8,428 nucleotides of DNA from Bacillota bacterium (GTDB lineage: Bacteria; Bacillota_A; Clostridia; Tissierellales; Peptoniphilaceae): NCBI GenBank assembly GCA_023418535.1, contig JAEZZN010000006.1:1-8428 (forward strand), given 5' to 3'. The number at the start of each line of letters is the position of its first letter. The stretch's first letter is position 1. Positions 6,721 to 8,428 of the stretch are shown here, piece by piece. The notes under the pieces were generated by a model, which ran no database searches, was not told the origin of the DNA, and was given only the letters and a program-made list of their open reading frames with translations. The translations under genes were made by a program, and so were the position numbers.

Positions 6721-8049
6721 CTATCTTACAAACGATGGTCGCTTTCTATCAAATTCCCAGCCTTTTATTAATTGTCTCATTGCGATAGAGTCGTCCCTTG
6801 CTCCTAACCCTTTTTCTAAATATAATTTGTGGGCTTTCTCTAAACGTTCTCTATTTATTCTAATACCTAGTCCTTTCATCGTCTTTGGTATTTTAATCTC
6901 TCCATTTCTTATCTTCATTGCATTATCACATAAATCTTGCCCATCTTGCCAAATCCAATGGGTATCACAGGCATTGTACTCACCAGGTGCAGCTGCTGCT
7001 GTATGAGCAACCATAGCTAAAGAAATATCGAAATGATTGTTTGAATGAACTCCCCATGTAAGACCAAAATCATGACACATCTGTGCAACTCTAACAGAAC
7101 CACTCATAGTCCAAAAATGTGGATCTGCTAGAGGAATATCAACAGAATTTAATCTTACAGAATGCCTCATTTGCCTCCAATCAGTTGCAATCATATTAGT
7201 AGCCGTTAAAAGACCAGTTTTACTCTTAAATTCCGCCATTGTTTCTCTTCCTGAAAAATTACCTTCAGAACCACATGGATCCTCAACATATGTCAAAATA
7301 CCACTCATATCTTTGCATATATCAATTGCATCTTTTAGACTCCATGCTCCATTAGGATCTAAAGTTATTCTAGCATCAGGAAACTCTTTCTTTAAAGCTT
7401 TTATTGACTCTATTTCTTCATGACCATCAAATACTCCGCCCTTTAATTTAAAATCTTTAAATCCATATCTTTTATAAGCTGCTTTTGCTAGTTCAACAAT
7501 CCTTTCTGGCGTAATAGCCTCTTCTCTACGAAGTTTTCCCCAATCATCAGAGTCATCATCACCAAAAATATATTCTAAATCAGTCTTTTTTCTATCTCCA
7601 ACAAAAAATAAATAACCTAAAAATTTTACTGATTCACGCATTTGTCCATCACCTAGTAAACTAGCCACTGGAACTTCTAAGTGCTGTCCAAGAAGATCCA
7701 ACAAAGGAGTTTCTATAGCAGTTATAACATGAATAATAGTTCTTTGATCAAAGGTTTGATCTCCACGACCTCCATCATCATAATTCTCATACCTAACTCT
7801 TATATCATTTATTATATTTTTATATTCTCCAATACCTCTTCCAATAATTAGATCTTCACATTCTTTTATCTTTTCTGTTATCTTTTCTCCACCCGGAACC
7901 TCACCTAGACCTTCATTCCCATTTTCATCTGTAAGTATCACTATATTCCTTGTGAAAAATGGCCCATGAGCCCCTGATAGGTTTAATAACATACTGTCAT
8001 ATCCTGCAACAGGATATACCTCGATTTTAACTATCTTAGGAATTGTCAT
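6721..8049 (-). CDS. gudD: Glucarate dehydratase GudD
   Basis: This 442-residue enolase-superfamily enzyme dehydrates D-glucarate (often also L-idarate) to 5-dehydro-4-deoxy-D-glucarate. The N-terminal capping domain carries [20 protein letters not shown] (11-30). The barrel shows the full active site: the K-x-K pair Lys201 and Lys203 in KLKGG, metal ligands Asp231 (LDPNGAW), Glu256 (VEDPCG) and Asn285 (TNM), the catalytic His335 (GVHSNNH), and Asp362 (ACDTHW). Each is offset by four residues from the known E. coli GudD positions (205/207, 235, 260, 289, 339, 366), which makes the assignment firm. Its ATG overlaps the garR stop by one base (TAATG, 8051-8047), with AGGTGA (8062-8057) upstream, so translation is probably coupled to garR. 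It was preferred over galactarate dehydratase GarD, which belongs to an unrelated family. Confidence 0.97.
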   Translation of the reverse strand: MTIPKIVKIEVYPVAGYDSMLLNLSGAHGPFFTRNIVILTDENGNEGLGEVPGGEKITEKIKECEDLIIGRGIGEYKNIINDIRVRYENYDDGGRGDQTFDQRTIIHVITAIETPLLDLLGQHLEVPVASLLGDGQMRESVKFLGYLFFVGDRKKTDLEYIFGDDDSDDWGKLRREEAITPERIVELAKAAYKRYGFKDFKLKGGVFDGHEEIESIKALKKEFPDARITLDPNGAWSLKDAIDICKDMSGILTYVEDPCGSEGNFSGRETMAEFKSKTGLLTATNMIATDWRQMRHSVRLNSVDIPLADPHFWTMSGSVRVAQMCHDFGLTWGVHSNNHFDISLAMVAHTAAAAPGEYNACDTHWIWQDGQDLCDNAMKIRNGEIKIPKTMKGLGIRINRERLEKAHKLYLEKGLGARDDSIAMRQLIKGWEFDRKRPSFVR

Positions 8050-8428
8050 TATTTTTCACCTACTTCTATATTATTAATTTTTTCATAATATTTAACTATA
8101 GCTGAATGATCATCTGAACCATTGCCATCAATTCTTAGAGCTTGTAGTATTTCCATAACACTAGCAGTTAATGGCAATGAAACTTGCACTGAATGTGAAG
8201 TATCTAATGCATTTTGTAAATCTTTAGTATGTAAATCTATACGGAATCCTGGGTCGAAATTTCTTTCCAACATCATTGGACCTTTAGCATCCATTACTGT
8301 AGAACCAGCAAGTCCACCTCTTATAGCCTTATATACTGCATTTGGATCAACCCCAGCTTTTTTAGCTAATGTAAATGCTTCACTAACTGCAGCAATATTT
8401 AATGCAACAACAATTTGATTAGCAAGCT
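8049..8428 (-). CDS. garR: Tartronate semialdehyde reductase GarR, C-terminal part (5' end outside the window)
   Basis: The minus-strand frame is open from the right edge (first whole codon at 8426) to TAA at 8051-8049, giving 125 residues. They match the all-helical C-terminal domain of the beta-hydroxyacid dehydrogenase family and closely resemble E. coli GarR, which reduces tartronate semialdehyde to D-glycerate with NAD(P)H. Signature stretches are [59 protein letters not shown] and the C-terminal [11 protein letters not shown]. The N-terminal Rossmann domain is outside. The cut codon at the edge ends in AG, which fits the catalytic lysine of the K-x-x-N-Q motif, but this cannot be confirmed. 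HibD (3-hydroxyisobutyrate dehydrogenase) is a close relative; the glucarate context favours GarR. It is the first visible gene of the operon. Confidence 0.94.
   Translation of the reverse strand, partial: LANQIVVALNIAAVSEAFTLAKKAGVDPNAVYKAIRGGLAGSTVMDAKGPMMLERNFDPGFRIDLHTKDLQNALDTSHSVQVSLPLTASVMEILQALRIDGNGSDDHSAIVKYYEKINNIEVGEK

Overview
This is a low-GC window (roughly 30% G+C by eye) with strong AGGAGG-type ribosome binding sites and tightly packed operons. That suggests an anaerobic or facultative Gram-positive (Bacillota), or possibly a Fusobacteriota member; the sequence alone does not settle which. It holds two sugar-catabolic gene clusters that converge on a shared terminator, plus what appears to be the 5' end of a group II intron at the left edge.

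Left cluster (1-4348): a tagatose-6-phosphate (lac) operon. lacA, lacB, lacC, lacD and lacF run leftward on the minus strand. A DeoR-family repressor gene, lacR, runs rightward from the same 343-bp AT-rich control region (3247-3589). LacA/LacB isomerise galactose-6-phosphate to tagatose-6-phosphate, LacC phosphorylates it to tagatose-1,6-bisphosphate, and LacD cleaves that to triose phosphates. LacF is the IIA phosphocarrier of a lactose-type PTS, which would bring the sugar in as a phosphate. The control region carries promoter candidates in both directions and several TGTTTGTTTT-type elements that are plausible LacR operators.

Left edge (1-125): LacF homology stops abruptly in codon 72, before the active-site histidine. 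What follows on the same strand begins with GTGTG, is much richer in G+C, and folds into short hairpins, one capped by a GNRA tetraloop. The best reading is a sense-oriented group II intron interrupting lacF; most of the intron and the second lacF exon lie outside the window.

Right cluster (4638-8428): a D-glucarate operon on the minus strand, in the order garR (partial), gudD, a DHDPS-superfamily lyase and glycerate kinase, ending at a hairpin terminator (4549-4590). The set predicts glucarate -> 5-dehydro-4-deoxyglucarate -> pyruvate + tartronate semialdehyde -> glycerate -> 2-phosphoglycerate. The lyase would take the place of the unrelated GarL aldolase of E. coli. The promoter of this operon lies beyond the right edge.

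No wholly new system is evident. The points most worth following are the lacF intron, the aldolase substitution and the operator arrangement.
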